Of a stretch of 64,000 nucleotides of DNA, positions 8,244-17,940 are shown piece by piece; the first letter of the stretch is position 1, and each line of letters starts with the position of its first letter. The stretch is from Actinomycetota bacterium (GTDB lineage Bacteria > Actinomycetota > Actinomycetes > Actinomycetales > Microbacteriaceae): positions 1 through 64,000 of the forward strand of contig WLDG01000003.1 of NCBI GenBank assembly GCA_009704945.1. The letters run 5' to 3'. The notes beneath the pieces were generated by a model. That model was not told the DNA's origin, did no database searches, and worked only from the letters and a program-made list of their open reading frames with translations. The translations under genes and the position numbers were made by a program.

Positions 8244-8293
8244 TTGAATCTGCCATCGCGGAATCACTCAACGAAACTAAGAGGTAATTTAGC

Positions 8294-8737
8294 GTGCGTA
8301 CTTATTCGCCAAAGGCCAGTGAGCTGACTCACAACTGGTTCGTCATTGACGCAACCGATGTTGTTTTGGGACGTCTAGCCGCTCAGGCTGCCGCACTTCT
8401 GCGCGGAAAGCACAAGCCAACCTTCGCCGCACACATGGACAACGGAGATTTCGTAGTCATCATCAATGCAGAGAAGGTAGCGCTGACCGGATCGAAGCTA
8501 ACCAAGAAGATGGCATACCGTCACTCTGGTTACCCAGGTGGTCTGACTGCAACCTCTTACGCAGAGCTATTGGACAAGAACCCAGTTCGCGCAGTTGAGA
8601 AGGCGATCCGTGGCATGCTTCCAAAGAATTCACTTGGCGATGCACAGCTTCGCAAGTTGAAGGTATACGCCGGCAATGAGCACCCACACGAGGCTCAGCA
8701 GCCAACCAAGTTTGTATTTGACCAGGTAGCCCAGTAA
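8294..8737 (+). CDS. rplM: 50S ribosomal protein L13
   Basis: L13 is an early-assembling protein of the large subunit. The 147-residue protein shows [36 protein letters not shown], and the signature [20 protein letters not shown] with a C-terminal HPHEAQQP. The start is GTG 8294 after AAGAGGTAA. It is the first gene of the rplM-rpsI pair and has its own promoter and a leader hairpin just upstream. Confidence 0.97.
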   Translation: MRTYSPKASELTHNWFVIDATDVVLGRLAAQAAALLRGKHKPTFAAHMDNGDFVVIINAEKVALTGSKLTKKMAYRHSGYPGGLTATSYAELLDKNPVRAVEKAIRGMLPKNSLGDAQLRKLKVYAGNEHPHEAQQPTKFVFDQVAQ

Positions 8738-8742
8738 GGAAA

Positions 8743-9222
8743 ATGATCTTGGCTGAAAACGAAGTAAAGACTGAAGAGAGCTACAGCACCGAGAGTGCTC
8801 CAGCAAAGAAGGTTCGCTCACGCGGCTCGCTAACTCAGAACGGTGCAGGTCTAGGCCGTCGCAAGGAAGCCATCGCACGTGTGCGACTAACTCCAGGCAC
8901 CGGCAAGATCACCGTGAACGGAAGAACTCTTGAGGATTACTTCCCTAACAAGCTTCACCAGCAGCTAATCAATGACCCATTCAAGGTTCTTGAGCTGTCC
9001 GGTGCATACGACGTAGTTGCAAGAATTGATGGTGGCGGTATTGCAGGTCAAGCCGGCGCACTTCGTCTTGGAATCTCTCGTGCACTAAACGGAATCGATG
9101 CGGACAACAACCGCGCAAGCCTAAAGAAGGCTGGCTTCCTTAGCCGCGACTCTCGAGTTGTGGAAAGCAAGAAGGCCGGTCTAAAGAAGGCTCGTAAAGC
9201 TTCGCAGTTCTCCAAGCGTTAG
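8743..9222 (+). CDS. rpsI: 30S ribosomal protein S9
   Basis: S9 reaches into the P site with its C-terminal basic tail. The 159-residue protein has a 38-residue acidic/variable N-terminal extension, then [37 protein letters not shown] and the ending [12 protein letters not shown], the conserved arginine-terminated tail with minor variation. ATG 8743 lies five bases after rplM with AAGGA upstream. A TTG two codons later is the only near alternative. Confidence 0.96.
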   Translation: MILAENEVKTEESYSTESAPAKKVRSRGSLTQNGAGLGRRKEAIARVRLTPGTGKITVNGRTLEDYFPNKLHQQLINDPFKVLELSGAYDVVARIDGGGIAGQAGALRLGISRALNGIDADNNRASLKKAGFLSRDSRVVESKKAGLKKARKASQFSKR

Positions 9223-9231
9223 TCTTTGGCC

Positions 9232-10575
9232 ATGGCCAGGCTGTTTGGCACCGATGGCGTTCGCGGAGTCGCGAATAAAGAAATCACTGCTGAATTTTCA
9301 CTCAAACTTGCGCAAGCTGCTGCAATTGTGCTTGGCGCACAATCCAGAGAACGCGGCGAGCGTCCAAGAGCGGTAATTGCCAAAGACCCAAGAGTTTCCT
9401 CTGACTTTATTGTTGCAGCGGTATCGGCCGGGCTTGCTTCTTCCGGGGTTGATGTATTTGATGCTGGGGTTTTACCTACCCCTGCCTGCGCATATTTAAC
9501 AGCAGATCTAGGTGCTGATTTTGGTGTGATGGTGTCTGCCAGTCACAACCCAGCAACCGACAATGGAATTAAGTTCTTCTCACGCGGTGGCCACAAGCTT
9601 CCTGATGATGTGGAAGACCAAATCGAAGCTGAATTTGGCAATGCACTGCTGCCAATTGGCGAGGCGGTTGGTGAAGTTTCCAGATTCTCAGATGCCGAGG
9701 ATCGCTATCTGATTCATCTTTTGAGCTCTATGCGCAACCAACTGGATGGTGTAAAGATCGTGGTGGATTGCGCTCATGGTGCTGCTAGCGCCATCTCCCC
9801 TCAAGCATTCACCGACGCTGGAGCGAAGGTGATCGTGATTGGTGCTGATCCCGATGGCACCAACATCAACTCCGGTTATGGTTCAACCCATTTGAGTGCC
9901 TTACAGGCAGCAGTGGTTGAGAACAAAGCGAATCTGGGAATCGCTCACGATGGCGATGCCGATCGCTGTCTAGCTGTAGACGAAAACGGAAAGATCATCG
10001 ATGGCGACAAGATTTTGGCGGTGCTTGCCCTGGCAATGAAGCAGCGCGGGGAACTCGCTAGAGCAACGGTGGTATCGACAGTTATGTCCAACCTTGGTTT
10101 CAAGGTCGCCATGCAGAAAGCTGGCATCAACGTGGTTGAGACTGCTGTTGGTGATCGCTATGTCCTCGAAGAAATGCGCAAAGAGGGCTACACCCTGGGT
10201 GGTGAGCAGTCCGGACACATCATCTTCTCGCAGTATGCAACCACTGGCGATGGCATCCTCACCGGCATGCAGCTAGCTGCTGAAATGGTTGCCTCTGGCA
10301 AGAAACTCAGTGAGCTCACCAGCATTGTTGAAACCTATCCGCAGGTTCTAATCAATGTTTCCGGTGTTGATAAGAGCAAGGTGGATTCTGACAGTGAGCT
10401 GCTGAGCCTGGTGAAACAGGCAGCAGCAGAGCTGGGCGAGAGTGGTCGAGTGTTATTGCGCGCTTCCGGCACAGAGGCTTTAGTGCGGGTGATGGTGGAA
10501 GCTCGGGAGATGGGCGATGCCAAAGGTTGGGCCGAGCGAATTGCAGTTGTCGTAGAGCAAAGACTCAAGCTCTAA
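9232..10575 (+). CDS. glmM: Phosphoglucosamine mutase
   Basis: Converts glucosamine-6-phosphate to glucosamine-1-phosphate on the way to UDP-GlcNAc and peptidoglycan. About 447 residues. The N-terminus [12 protein letters not shown] is canonical, so ATG 9232 is preferred over an in-frame TTG six bases upstream. The phosphoserine loop is [15 protein letters not shown], the metal loop is DGDADR, the sugar-binding loop is GGEQSGH, and the phosphate-binding loop is [12 protein letters not shown]. It lies downstream of rpsI, as in related genomes, and converges on coaA with a 4-base overlap. Confidence 0.96.
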   Translation: MARLFGTDGVRGVANKEITAEFSLKLAQAAAIVLGAQSRERGERPRAVIAKDPRVSSDFIVAAVSAGLASSGVDVFDAGVLPTPACAYLTADLGADFGVMVSASHNPATDNGIKFFSRGGHKLPDDVEDQIEAEFGNALLPIGEAVGEVSRFSDAEDRYLIHLLSSMRNQLDGVKIVVDCAHGAASAISPQAFTDAGAKVIVIGADPDGTNINSGYGSTHLSALQAAVVENKANLGIAHDGDADRCLAVDENGKIIDGDKILAVLALAMKQRGELARATVVSTVMSNLGFKVAMQKAGINVVETAVGDRYVLEEMRKEGYTLGGEQSGHIIFSQYATTGDGILTGMQLAAEMVASGKKLSELTSIVETYPQVLINVSGVDKSKVDSDSELLSLVKQAAAELGESGRVLLRASGTEALVRVMVEAREMGDAKGWAERIAVVVEQRLKL

Positions 10576-11516
10576 ATCTTTCTCAGCAGCACCTTTTCAA
10601 CTCTGTGCTGCTTACCTTTTTGCATAACCAGAGTCGCTCTTGATTTGGTTGGTTCGATGTTCTCTTTCAGGTTTGGCAAATTTATTTCTTGCCAGAACCC
10701 CTCAGCTCTCTGAATCGCCTGCTGTTCACTCAGTTCTTTGGTGAGCGGGTGAAAGTAGGAGGCGGGGTTTGTGAAAGCCGTTTTCCAAAGCTCTAGGAAT
10801 CTATCCAGATACCACTGCTGTATATCTGCTGGCTCCGCATCGATATAGATGCTGAAGTCAAAGTAATCACTCAAGGCCACCTCTTGTCCAATGGCGGGAG
10901 GCTGTAAAACATTTAGTCCTTCGACAATAAGAACATCGGGGGAGCGAACAACCTGGTATTGATCCGGAACAATGTCATAGCTGAGGTGAGAGTAGACGGG
11001 AGCAGACACTTCTTCCTTGCCGCTTTTCACATCTGCGACAAAGTTTAGAAGTCGTTTTCTGTCGTAGCTTTCTGGGAAACCCTTGCGATTAAGCAGGCCT
11101 CTTTTTTCTAGTTCTGCGTTTGGATACAAAAAGCCATCAGTGGTAATCAGCTCAACGTTTGGAATGCCTTCCCATCGCTTCATTAGCTCCATCAGCAAAC
11201 GAGAAACCGTTGATTTGCCAACCGCTACAGATCCAGCTACGGCAATTATGAAAGGTGTTCGAGCAGCTCGTTCTCCAAAGTAACCAGCGGTTGATTTGTG
11301 AAGAGCTTGGGTGCCCTGGGCATAAATACTCAGCAGCTTGCTGACTGGGAGATAGACCTCTTGGACTTCTTGCAGGTCAAGGAAATCCCCTAGGCCTCGA
11401 ATGTTCTTGAGCTCTTCTTCACTAAGGGGAGCCGTGGCGCTTTTCGCCAAGACGGACCAATCGGTTCTATCGATGGCGAGATAGGGGGAACTTCCCTGTT
11501 CTTGAGCTGCACTCAC
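10572..11516 (-). CDS. coaA: Pantothenate kinase, type I
   Basis: Phosphorylates pantothenate, the first and controlling step of CoA synthesis. The 314-residue protein carries the Walker A motif [10 protein letters not shown], the TTDGFLYPN segment, and [11 protein letters not shown], all typical of bacterial CoaA. The start is GTG at 11516. It is transcribed away from glmS across a 30-base gap. Placement between glmM and glmS on the opposite strand is common in Actinobacteria. Confidence 0.95.
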   Translation of the reverse strand: MSAAQEQGSSPYLAIDRTDWSVLAKSATAPLSEEELKNIRGLGDFLDLQEVQEVYLPVSKLLSIYAQGTQALHKSTAGYFGERAARTPFIIAVAGSVAVGKSTVSRLLMELMKRWEGIPNVELITTDGFLYPNAELEKRGLLNRKGFPESYDRKRLLNFVADVKSGKEEVSAPVYSHLSYDIVPDQYQVVRSPDVLIVEGLNVLQPPAIGQEVALSDYFDFSIYIDAEPADIQQWYLDRFLELWKTAFTNPASYFHPLTKELSEQQAIQRAEGFWQEINLPNLKENIEPTKSRATLVMQKGKQHRVEKVLLRKI

Positions 11517-11533
11517 GAGGGCCTATTCTGCCG

Positions 11534-11539
11534 TAGATT
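11534..11539 (+). promoter_or_regulatory. -10 box of a probable leaderless glmS transcript
   Basis: TAGATT lies seven bases before the glmS ATG, so a start site at the usual distance would coincide with the start codon. No ribosome-binding site is visible in the 30-base divergent gap. No convincing -35 is seen. Confidence 0.45.
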
Positions 11540-11546
11540 AGCTCTC

Positions 11547-13397
11547 ATGTGTGGAATCGTGGGTTACGTAGGGCCCAAATCTACCCTCGATGTGCTGCTG
11601 GGTGGACTAAAGCGCTTGGAATACCGTGGCTATGACTCGGCTGGTGTATCGGTAATTGACGCCAAGGTTGGTCTGCAAACCCGTAAGCGCGCAGGCAAGC
11701 TAGGCGCCCTGATTGAGGAGTTAGAGCAAAACCCACTGCAGGATGCCCATATCGGCATCGGTCACACTCGCTGGGCAACCCATGGTGCTCCAAATGATGT
11801 GAACGCTCACCCTCACCTGGGTGGCGATCACCACAAACTTTCTCTTATTCATAACGGCATTATTGAGAACTTCTCGGAATTGAAAGCTGAGCTTTTGAAC
11901 CAGGGAGTTCAGTTCTCCTCGGAAACAGATTCTGAGGTGGCAGCTCATCTGATTGCCAGAGAGTTTGAGAAAACTAAAGACCTCACTTCTGCATTTAGAA
12001 ATGTAGTGAACAGGCTGGAGGGTGCATTTACTCTTCTTTGCATCCACGAAGACCAGCCAGATTTGATTCTCGCCGCTCGCAGGAATTCACCACTTGTGAT
12101 TGGTTTAGGTGAGGGTGAGAACTTCCTTGGCAGCGATGTTGCAGCATTCGTTGCTCACACTAAACGAGCTGTTTCAGTTGGCCAAGATGAGATTGTCGAG
12201 CTTAGAAAAGATTCAGTCAAGGTGACTAACTTTGCGGGCACTGAGGTTGCATTATCTGAATTCACCGTGGATTGGGATGCGTCTGCTGCATCTAAGGGAG
12301 GCTGGCCCTCTTTCATGGCGAAAGAAATTGCAGATCAGCCGCAGGCGGTTGGCGACACCTTGATGGGAAGACTGCGCTCTGACGGTTCAGTAAAGCTGAA
12401 AGAGTTTGCTGGGTTTGATGCAATTTCGCAGATAGATCGCATCATCATTATTGCTTGTGGCACGGCCGCCTATGCCGGCGAGGTGACAAAGTATGCGCTG
12501 GAAAAGTGGGCAAAGATTCCCACCTCTGTTGAGCTGGCGCACGAGTTCCGCTACCGCGATCCAATTGTCAATGAAAAGACCCTGGTAATTGCGATTTCCC
12601 AGTCTGGTGAGACCATGGACACCTTGATGGCAACTCGTTACGCCAAGGAAAAGGGAGCGAAGGTTCTGGCAATTTGCAACACGCAAGGTGCCACATTGGC
12701 CAGAGAGTCAGATGCAGTTCTTTACACACACGCTGGACCTGAGGTGGCAGTAGCTTCCACTAAGGCCTTCACTGCTCAAATCACAGCTGGTCAGCTGGTT
12801 GCCTTGTCCTTAGCTTGGCTTCGCTCAGCGATGCCCGCTCAGCAATTGAAAGACGTTGGGCAAGAACTTCTGAAGTTGCCTAGACAAATCGAACAGGTCT
12901 TGCAGCAGGGGAAGAAAGTCAAAGAACTGGCAATTGAACTCAAGGATGCTAAGTCTGTTTTGTTCTTGGGAAGAAATGTTGGTTTTCCGATTGCAATGGA
13001 AGGCGCACTCAAGCTCAAAGAACTTGCCTACATCCATGCCGAAGGTTTTGCAGCGGGTGAACTCAAGCATGGACCGATTGCTCTAATTGAGCAGGGTCAA
13101 CCGGTAATCGTGGTCGTTCCATCACCAAAGGGCGAGGATTCACTGCACTCCAAGGTGGTTTCCAACATTCAGGAAATCAAAGCAAGAGGTGCCAGGGTTA
13201 TTGCGGTTGCGGAAGAGGGCGATGCTGAGGTCACAAAGTATGCCGACCAAGTTTTCTTCATCCCAGCTACTCACCCTTATTTGGCTGCTCAGTTATCGGT
13301 GGTGCCACTGCAGATCTTTGCATCCGAGCTAGCCAGCGCAAAGGGACTTGATGTTGATCAGCCGAGAAACTTGGCGAAGAGCGTTACGGTCGAATAA
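11547..13397 (+). CDS. glmS: Glucosamine-6-phosphate synthase (isomerizing, glutamine-using)
   Basis: Makes glucosamine-6-phosphate from fructose-6-phosphate and glutamine. The start ATG 11547 gives MCGIVGYVG, where Cys2 becomes the N-terminal nucleophile after methionine removal; a longer in-frame start at 11502 would bury it and is rejected. Residues 2 to about 220 are the class II amidotransferase domain (RLEYRGYDSAG, HTRWATHG). Two SIS sugar-isomerase domains follow (ISQSGETMDTL, AEGFAAGELKHGPIAL). The end LAKSVTVE is conserved. It shares the amino-sugar pathway with the nearby glmM. Confidence 0.97.
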   Translation: MCGIVGYVGPKSTLDVLLGGLKRLEYRGYDSAGVSVIDAKVGLQTRKRAGKLGALIEELEQNPLQDAHIGIGHTRWATHGAPNDVNAHPHLGGDHHKLSLIHNGIIENFSELKAELLNQGVQFSSETDSEVAAHLIAREFEKTKDLTSAFRNVVNRLEGAFTLLCIHEDQPDLILAARRNSPLVIGLGEGENFLGSDVAAFVAHTKRAVSVGQDEIVELRKDSVKVTNFAGTEVALSEFTVDWDASAASKGGWPSFMAKEIADQPQAVGDTLMGRLRSDGSVKLKEFAGFDAISQIDRIIIIACGTAAYAGEVTKYALEKWAKIPTSVELAHEFRYRDPIVNEKTLVIAISQSGETMDTLMATRYAKEKGAKVLAICNTQGATLARESDAVLYTHAGPEVAVASTKAFTAQITAGQLVALSLAWLRSAMPAQQLKDVGQELLKLPRQIEQVLQQGKKVKELAIELKDAKSVLFLGRNVGFPIAMEGALKLKELAYIHAEGFAAGELKHGPIALIEQGQPVIVVVPSPKGEDSLHSKVVSNIQEIKARGARVIAVAEEGDAEVTKYADQVFFIPATHPYLAAQLSVVPLQIFASELASAKGLDVDQPRNLAKSVTVE

Positions 13398-13754
13398 ATG
13401 ATTCTGGGCATTGGCAGCGATGTTTGCTCGGTCGACCGGCTAGAGCAATCACTAACTCGCACTCCAAAACTTTCAGAGAGACTCTTTCACCCCAATGAAC
13501 TCGGGCTATCAACTAAGTCGCTTGCTGCCAGATTTGCTGCCAAAGAGGCAATCACCAAGGCCATTGGCAATCCAGCGGTACTAACCTTCAATGAAGTCGA
13601 GATTGTCAAAAATCAGCTAGGTAAGCCCTCGATTGCTTTCCATTCCAAGACCAAAGACCGCATCGATGAAATTGGTGAGCTGAGATTCCACCTATCACTT
13701 TCACATGATGCCGGTATTGCCCTTGCAACAGTCGTGGTAGAGAAAAGCGAATGA
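13398..13754 (+). CDS. acpS: Holo-[acyl-carrier-protein] synthase
   Basis: Transfers phosphopantetheine from CoA to acyl carrier protein. The 118-residue protein has the GIGSDVCSVDRLE metal-binding opening, FAAKEAITKAIG, and HLSLSHDAGIALATVVVE, which are the family motifs. ATG 13398 follows the glmS stop directly. It overlaps alr by four bases (ATGA). In many relatives an NAD(P)HX epimerase gene (nnr) lies between acpS and alr; it is absent here. Confidence 0.94.
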   Translation: MILGIGSDVCSVDRLEQSLTRTPKLSERLFHPNELGLSTKSLAARFAAKEAITKAIGNPAVLTFNEVEIVKNQLGKPSIAFHSKTKDRIDEIGELRFHLSLSHDAGIALATVVVEKSE

Positions 13755-14809
13755 GAAGCGTTGAGGTTGATCTAGCCGCAATTAGATCCAATTATCAATT
13801 ACTAAAGAACACTTTCGCTCCTGCCAAGGTCATGGCAGTTGTGAAAGCTAACGCCTACGGTCATGGCATGTTACAAGTTGCAAAAGCTCTGGAGTCAGCT
13901 GGCGTTGATGCGCTTGGTGTGGCAGATGTCCAAGAAGCTATTTCACTGCGTATGTCTGGCATCAAGTCAAGGATTGTTTGTTGGTTGATTCTTCCCAGTG
14001 ATCTAGAACTTGCGGCTGATCACGACATAGAAGTCGGAATCTCTACTTTTGAACAGCTAGCAGCAGTAACTGAGAACAATAAAATTCACATCAAACTTGA
14101 CACTGGACTTGGACGAAACGGCTTCGCTGAAGCAGATCTTGATCGATTGGTTAGTGAGCTTTCCGGTAGGGAAGTGGTGGGAATCTTCTCCCACCTTTCA
14201 AATACATCAGAGACCGAAGACAGAGTCCAGAAAGATAAGTTTGACCAGGCAGTGGACAAGATTAGGCGTGCTGGAGTTGCTTTCACCGAGCGTCACCTAG
14301 CAGCATCTGCGGCCAGTATCAGTTATTCCGACTTTCACTACGAAATGGTCCGCTGCGGTATTGCGGTTTATGGCCTAACTCCTTTTGAAGACCGAGAACT
14401 TCCGCTTGCTTTGCAACCGGCGATGCGCGTGGTGGCAAAACTGGTAAATGTAAAGAAAGTGTCGGCGGGTCAAGGTGTTTCGTATGGCTATCGGTACGTC
14501 ACCGATAAACCAACGACGCTGGGGCTTGTTCCCTTTGGCTATGGTGAAGGGATGCCGAGAATCTCAGTCGGTCACAATGTCTTGATTGCCGGCAAGCTCT
14601 ATCCAGTAGTGGGGAGAGTAGCAATGGATCAATTTGTGGTTGATCTGGCGGGGGATGAACCGGCAATTGGCGAGGATGTAGTGATTTTTGGCTTGGCTGC
14701 TAGGGGCGAGCCAACAGCTGAGCAACTGGGCCAGAGCTCTCAAAGCATCAACTATGAAATTGTCACCAGGATTGGTGGCAGGGCAAATCGGGTTTACCTA
14801 AACCGCTAA
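13751..14809 (+). CDS. alr: Alanine racemase
   Basis: PLP enzyme that makes D-alanine for peptidoglycan. The PLP lysine is in AVVKANAYGHGM, near residue 33. The catalytic tyrosine is in GQGVSYGYRYVT, and MVRCGIAVYGL and GRVAMDQFVVDL are conserved. The 352-residue length is normal for the family. ATG 13751 overlaps acpS (ATGA) and the stop overlaps tsaE (TAATG), so the acpS-alr-tsaE-tsaB-rimI/tsaD genes form one tightly packed operon. Confidence 0.96.
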   Translation: MRSVEVDLAAIRSNYQLLKNTFAPAKVMAVVKANAYGHGMLQVAKALESAGVDALGVADVQEAISLRMSGIKSRIVCWLILPSDLELAADHDIEVGISTFEQLAAVTENNKIHIKLDTGLGRNGFAEADLDRLVSELSGREVVGIFSHLSNTSETEDRVQKDKFDQAVDKIRRAGVAFTERHLAASAASISYSDFHYEMVRCGIAVYGLTPFEDRELPLALQPAMRVVAKLVNVKKVSAGQGVSYGYRYVTDKPTTLGLVPFGYGEGMPRISVGHNVLIAGKLYPVVGRVAMDQFVVDLAGDEPAIGEDVVIFGLAARGEPTAEQLGQSSQSINYEIVTRIGGRANRVYLNR

Positions 14810-15258
14810 TGAAACTCACGATTGAATCTGCTGAACAAATGGAGCAGTTTGGCTCCAAGTTGGCAGCTCTCTTGAAGCCTGGTGATTTGGTCTTATTAGC
14901 AGGACCGTTAGGTGCAGGCAAAACCACTCTCACGCGGGGGATTGGTCGTGGCCTATCAGCCGAGGGAACAATTCAGTCGCCAACCTTTGTTCTGGCAAGG
15001 ACTCACAAAATCAAAAATGGCAAGCTCGTACATGTTGATGCTTACCGTCTTTCATCTGCAGTTGAGTTAGACGATCTGGATATTGACTTTGAAAACTCCA
15101 TTGTGATTGTTGAGTGGGCTAGAGATTTCCTAGCTGGCTATAGCGAAAACTATCTAACTCTTGAAATTGACCGCACTAAAGAAGATGACAGCAGAATTGT
15201 GAACTTGATTCCAACTGGTGAGCGCTGGCAGGGGGTGTCATTTGATTCTCTCAATTGA
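14809..15258 (+). CDS. tsaE: tRNA t6A synthesis ATPase TsaE
   Basis: Small P-loop ATPase that drives turnover of the TsaBD complex making N6-threonylcarbamoyladenosine on ANN-decoding tRNAs. The 149-residue protein has Walker A GPLGAGKTTLTRGIGRGL, the STPTFVL-like IQSPTFVLART, and the Walker B-like HVDAYRL. ATG 14809 overlaps the alr stop. It overlaps the N-terminal coding region of tsaB. Confidence 0.95.
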   Translation: MKLTIESAEQMEQFGSKLAALLKPGDLVLLAGPLGAGKTTLTRGIGRGLSAEGTIQSPTFVLARTHKIKNGKLVHVDAYRLSSAVELDDLDIDFENSIVIVEWARDFLAGYSENYLTLEIDRTKEDDSRIVNLIPTGERWQGVSFDSLN

Positions 15259-15823
15259 CTCTTCACATGGCACATCTGCGGCAGTTTTTTCAAACGACTG
15301 TCTTTCCTTTGTTTCGTTTGACGACCCCTTTGGTCACGCTGAAAGCATTGGTTTAGCAATTGAAAAGGCTTTGAGCGAAGCGCAGGTGTCAGTTGAACAG
15401 TTGACTTCAGTCGCGGTTGGCCGTGGTCCTGCTCCATACACGGGATTGCGAGTTGGAATGGCAGCCGCTACTGCGCTGAGCAAAGCCCGCTCTTTGCCAT
15501 TGCTCGGCGTCATCACGCTAGATGCGATTGCTTACGCTGCTGGTGAAAAAGATTTACTGGTTGTCACGGATGCAAAGCGCAAAGAACTTTTTGCTGCAAC
15601 GTATAAGGCTGGAAAACGCCTGCAAGGTCCGATGCTGCTAACAGTCAATGCCCTGGGGAGCTATCCAGGATTTGATCTAATTGAGCAGCGCTGTAATGCA
15701 AAGTTGATTGGTAGCTATGCCCAGATGGCGCTTCAGAGCGGCATAGATCTCAACGAGCTGTCCGCTCTTTACCTTCGCTCTCCCGATGTCACTCCATCGG
15801 CTGGTAAGAAGGTGAGCGGTTAA
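15242..15823 (+). CDS. tsaB: tRNA t6A synthesis scaffold protein TsaB
   Basis: Inactive TsaD paralogue that forms the TsaBD heterodimer. It shows [36 protein letters not shown] and [10 protein letters not shown], all family features. The start is uncertain. TTG 15242 gives MILSIDSS, the typical beginning, with GGGGG eight bases upstream. GTG 15218 would add eight residues. Either start overlaps the end of tsaE. The stop overlaps the next ATG (TAATG). Confidence 0.9.
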   Translation: MILSIDSSHGTSAAVFSNDCLSFVSFDDPFGHAESIGLAIEKALSEAQVSVEQLTSVAVGRGPAPYTGLRVGMAAATALSKARSLPLLGVITLDAIAYAAGEKDLLVVTDAKRKELFAATYKAGKRLQGPMLLTVNALGSYPGFDLIEQRCNAKLIGSYAQMALQSGIDLNELSALYLRSPDVTPSAGKKVSG

Positions 15824-17304
15824 TGGAACTCAAATTGCTTACTCAGCTGGACTTGCCTGCGATTATGCAGTTGGAGAATGCACTGTTTGAATCGGAGGCT
15901 TGGAGCGAAAAAACCATGCGCTCTGAGTTAGACGCACCACACTCCTATTACATAGGACTGTTTGAAAAGGGTCTAGTTGGCTATGCCGGATTGAGAGTCT
16001 CACCATCTGATTTTGCCGCGGATGTTTTAACCATTGGAGTTGCTAGCTCCGAGCAGGGCAAAGGCTTGGGGCGAGAGCTAATGAATGCGCTGCTTTCCCA
16101 TGCCAAGCGGCAAGGCGCAGAACAGGTGTTTCTGGAAGTAAAGGAGAGCAACCAAGCTGCAATCTCGCTCTATCAATCCTTGGGTTTTGAACAAATTGAT
16201 CTTCGAAAGAAGTATTACCAGCCATCTGGCGAGAATGCAGTGGTCATGCGGCTGAGCATTCAACAGCCAATCGTTCTAGGCATCGAATCATCCTGCGATG
16301 AAACAGGAGTGGGCATAGTCAGAGGTAATCGATTACTCGCTAACGCCCTTCACTCCTCGATGAGCGAGCACGCAAAGTATGGCGGTGTGGTCCCCGAGGT
16401 TGCCGCTAGAGCCCACCTCGAAGCACTCTCACCAACTCTTGATCAAGCTCTGCTCGAAGCCGGTATCAAGTTGGAGCAGGTCGATGCGATAGCGGTCGCT
16501 AATGGTCCTGGCCTGGCTGGAGCGCTAATGGTTGGTATTGGTGCGGCTAAGGGACTGGCGGTAGCTACTGGTAAACCGCTCTATGCAGTGAATCATTTAG
16601 TCGGTCACGTTGGAGCCGATGTTTTAGAAAAAGGTGCAGTTGAGCTGCCAACTATTGCTTTATTGGTTTCAGGTGGTCACACATCACTCTTGTTGGTTCG
16701 AGATTTACTAGATGATGTTGTGCTGCTAGGAGAAACAATTGACGATGCAGCTGGTGAGGCATTTGACAAGGTTGCGAGAGTTTTAGGTTTGCCATATCCC
16801 GGTGGACCACAAATTGATCAGCTGGCTCTAACTGGTGATCCAAAGGCAATCAAATTTCCTCGAGGATTGATGCTGCCTAAAGACTTAGTTGAGCATAAGT
16901 ATGACTTTTCCTTCTCTGGCCTGAAGACTGCTGTTGCCCGCTATGTCGAAAAAGCTGAGTCGGATGGAATTGAGATTTCTAAATCAGATGTCGCTGCTTC
17001 ATTCAGAGAAGCCGTCATTGATGTTCTCCTTAGCAAAGCAATCTGGGCTTGCGAGGAATACAAGATTCCAAGACTACTTCTGGGCGGGGGAGTAGTTGCG
17101 AATTCAAGGTTGCGCGAGGAAGCAAAGCGCCGCTGTGATGCTGTTGGGATTGAATTGAGAATCCCACGATTTAGTCTTTGCACCGACAACGGAGCCATGA
17201 TTGCCTCGCTTGGTGCGCAGCTAGTCATGGCTGGTAGAAAACCATCGGCTCTTGGTTTTGGGGCGGAATCTACCCTTTCGGTGACTACAGTCCAGACTCC
17301 CTAG
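15823..17304 (+). CDS. tsaD: RimI-TsaD fusion: N-acetyltransferase + t6A synthase
   Basis: A single 493-residue protein. Residues 1 to about 145 are a GNAT acetyltransferase of the RimI type ([20 protein letters not shown] is the acetyl-CoA loop, followed by [18 protein letters not shown]). Residues from about 150 are a complete Tsa[15 protein letters not shown], the metal-binding [67 protein letters not shown] and CTDNGAMIA. No internal start with a strong ribosome-binding site is obvious at the junction, and no frameshift is needed. In most Actinobacteria these are separate neighbouring genes. The fusion links protein N-terminal acetylation with t6A synthesis only by physical coupling. Confidence 0.93.
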   Translation: MELKLLTQLDLPAIMQLENALFESEAWSEKTMRSELDAPHSYYIGLFEKGLVGYAGLRVSPSDFAADVLTIGVASSEQGKGLGRELMNALLSHAKRQGAEQVFLEVKESNQAAISLYQSLGFEQIDLRKKYYQPSGENAVVMRLSIQQPIVLGIESSCDETGVGIVRGNRLLANALHSSMSEHAKYGGVVPEVAARAHLEALSPTLDQALLEAGIKLEQVDAIAVANGPGLAGALMVGIGAAKGLAVATGKPLYAVNHLVGHVGADVLEKGAVELPTIALLVSGGHTSLLLVRDLLDDVVLLGETIDDAAGEAFDKVARVLGLPYPGGPQIDQLALTGDPKAIKFPRGLMLPKDLVEHKYDFSFSGLKTAVARYVEKAESDGIEISKSDVAASFREAVIDVLLSKAIWACEEYKIPRLLLGGGVVANSRLREEAKRRCDAVGIELRIPRFSLCTDNGAMIASLGAQLVMAGRKPSALGFGAESTLSVTTVQTP

Positions 17305-17380
17305 CAACTCCCAGCTAGCTATCACTTATCTACCAGTCGCCAGTGCTTGGCTAAAAGCAACTTGCGAAAGGCAAAACTAA

Positions 17381-17749
17381 ATGACAGATAGCAACGCAGC
17401 CGAGGACACTAACCCCTACAGAACCAAGGCAAAGTTCGACTTCAGCCAGCTCAACCCCCTAGCGGTGGTTTCCCTGGCCTCCGCAGTTTCTGGGGTGGGG
17501 GCGCTGATGGCCGTCATAACTGGCCACATCGCTCTGGCTCAAATCAAGGCCACCCAGCAGTCCGGACGAACCCTGGCAATCGTGGGTCTGGTTTTGGGAT
17601 ATATCGGCCTATTCCTTGGGATTATTTTGGTGATTTCCGGGGTTATTGGTAGTGCACTGCTCTTCTCTGACCTATTTGACCTCCAGACGGATAGGTGGGA
17701 GTGGGACCGATCCCACATGGGATTCGACGGGCCCTCCGGGGACCGCTAG
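17381..17749 (+). CDS. DUF4190-type small membrane protein
   Basis: A 122-residue protein of unknown function. After an acidic N-terminus of about 30 residues it shows NPLAVVSLASAV, then GHIALAQIKATQQSGRTLAIVGLVLGYIGL, the hallmark of DUF4190, with two hydrophobic segments (about 27-52 and 64-98). The C-terminus is short and polar with several tryptophan/aspartate residues. ATG 17381 follows GCGAAAGG. It stands between tsaD and the groES promoter region, and a strong hairpin follows it. Confidence 0.75.
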   Translation: MTDSNAAEDTNPYRTKAKFDFSQLNPLAVVSLASAVSGVGALMAVITGHIALAQIKATQQSGRTLAIVGLVLGYIGLFLGIILVISGVIGSALLFSDLFDLQTDRWEWDRSHMGFDGPSGDR

Positions 17750-17784
17750 GTAGAGCCACCTAGGCCCGCCAAGAAAGTGTTTAT

Positions 17785-17826
17785 GGGCGCCGCCCACCTG
17801 TCGATTTATCCAGGTAGGCGGCGCCC
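17785..17826 (+). terminator. Very stable hairpin after the DUF4190 gene
   Basis: The arms 17785-17800 and 17811-17826 pair at 15 of 16 positions, with a single C-A mismatch, around a ten-base loop; the outer ten pairs are G/C only (GGGCGCCGCC). No T-run follows, so it is either a U-less actinobacterial-type terminator or an mRNA 3' stabiliser that separates the tsaD region from groES. Confidence 0.55.
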
Positions 17827-17843
17827 TACCAATTTCAGCCCTT

Positions 17844-17870
17844 CTAGCACTCGCCTTGACTGAGTGCTAA
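17844..17870 (+). promoter_or_regulatory. CIRCE operator (HrcA site)
   Basis: CTAGCACTC at 17844-17852, nine bases, then GAGTGCTAA at 17862-17870. This matches the CIRCE inverted repeat TTAGCACTC-N9-GAGTGCTAA with one difference in the first base. HrcA, the heat-shock repressor, binds CIRCE and represses groE genes. The site lies 70 bases before groES. Confidence 0.92.
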
Positions 17871-17884
17871 TTACCCAATAAAGT
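17856..17884 (+). promoter_or_regulatory. groES promoter embedded in CIRCE
   Basis: TTGACT at 17856-17861 lies in the nine-base loop of CIRCE, and TAAAGT at 17879-17884 follows after a 17-base spacer. HrcA bound to CIRCE would cover the -35 box, which gives a simple mechanism for repression. Confidence 0.65.
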
Positions 17885-17940
17885 TTTAGAGCGCTCAAAA
17901 TTGAGCGAAAACCCCAATTTTTAGTAAAGAAGAGGTCAAA

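Noticed and set aside
11502..11546. Longer in-frame start for glmS
   Set aside because: It would add 15 residues before the catalytic N-terminal cysteine, which must follow the removed methionine.
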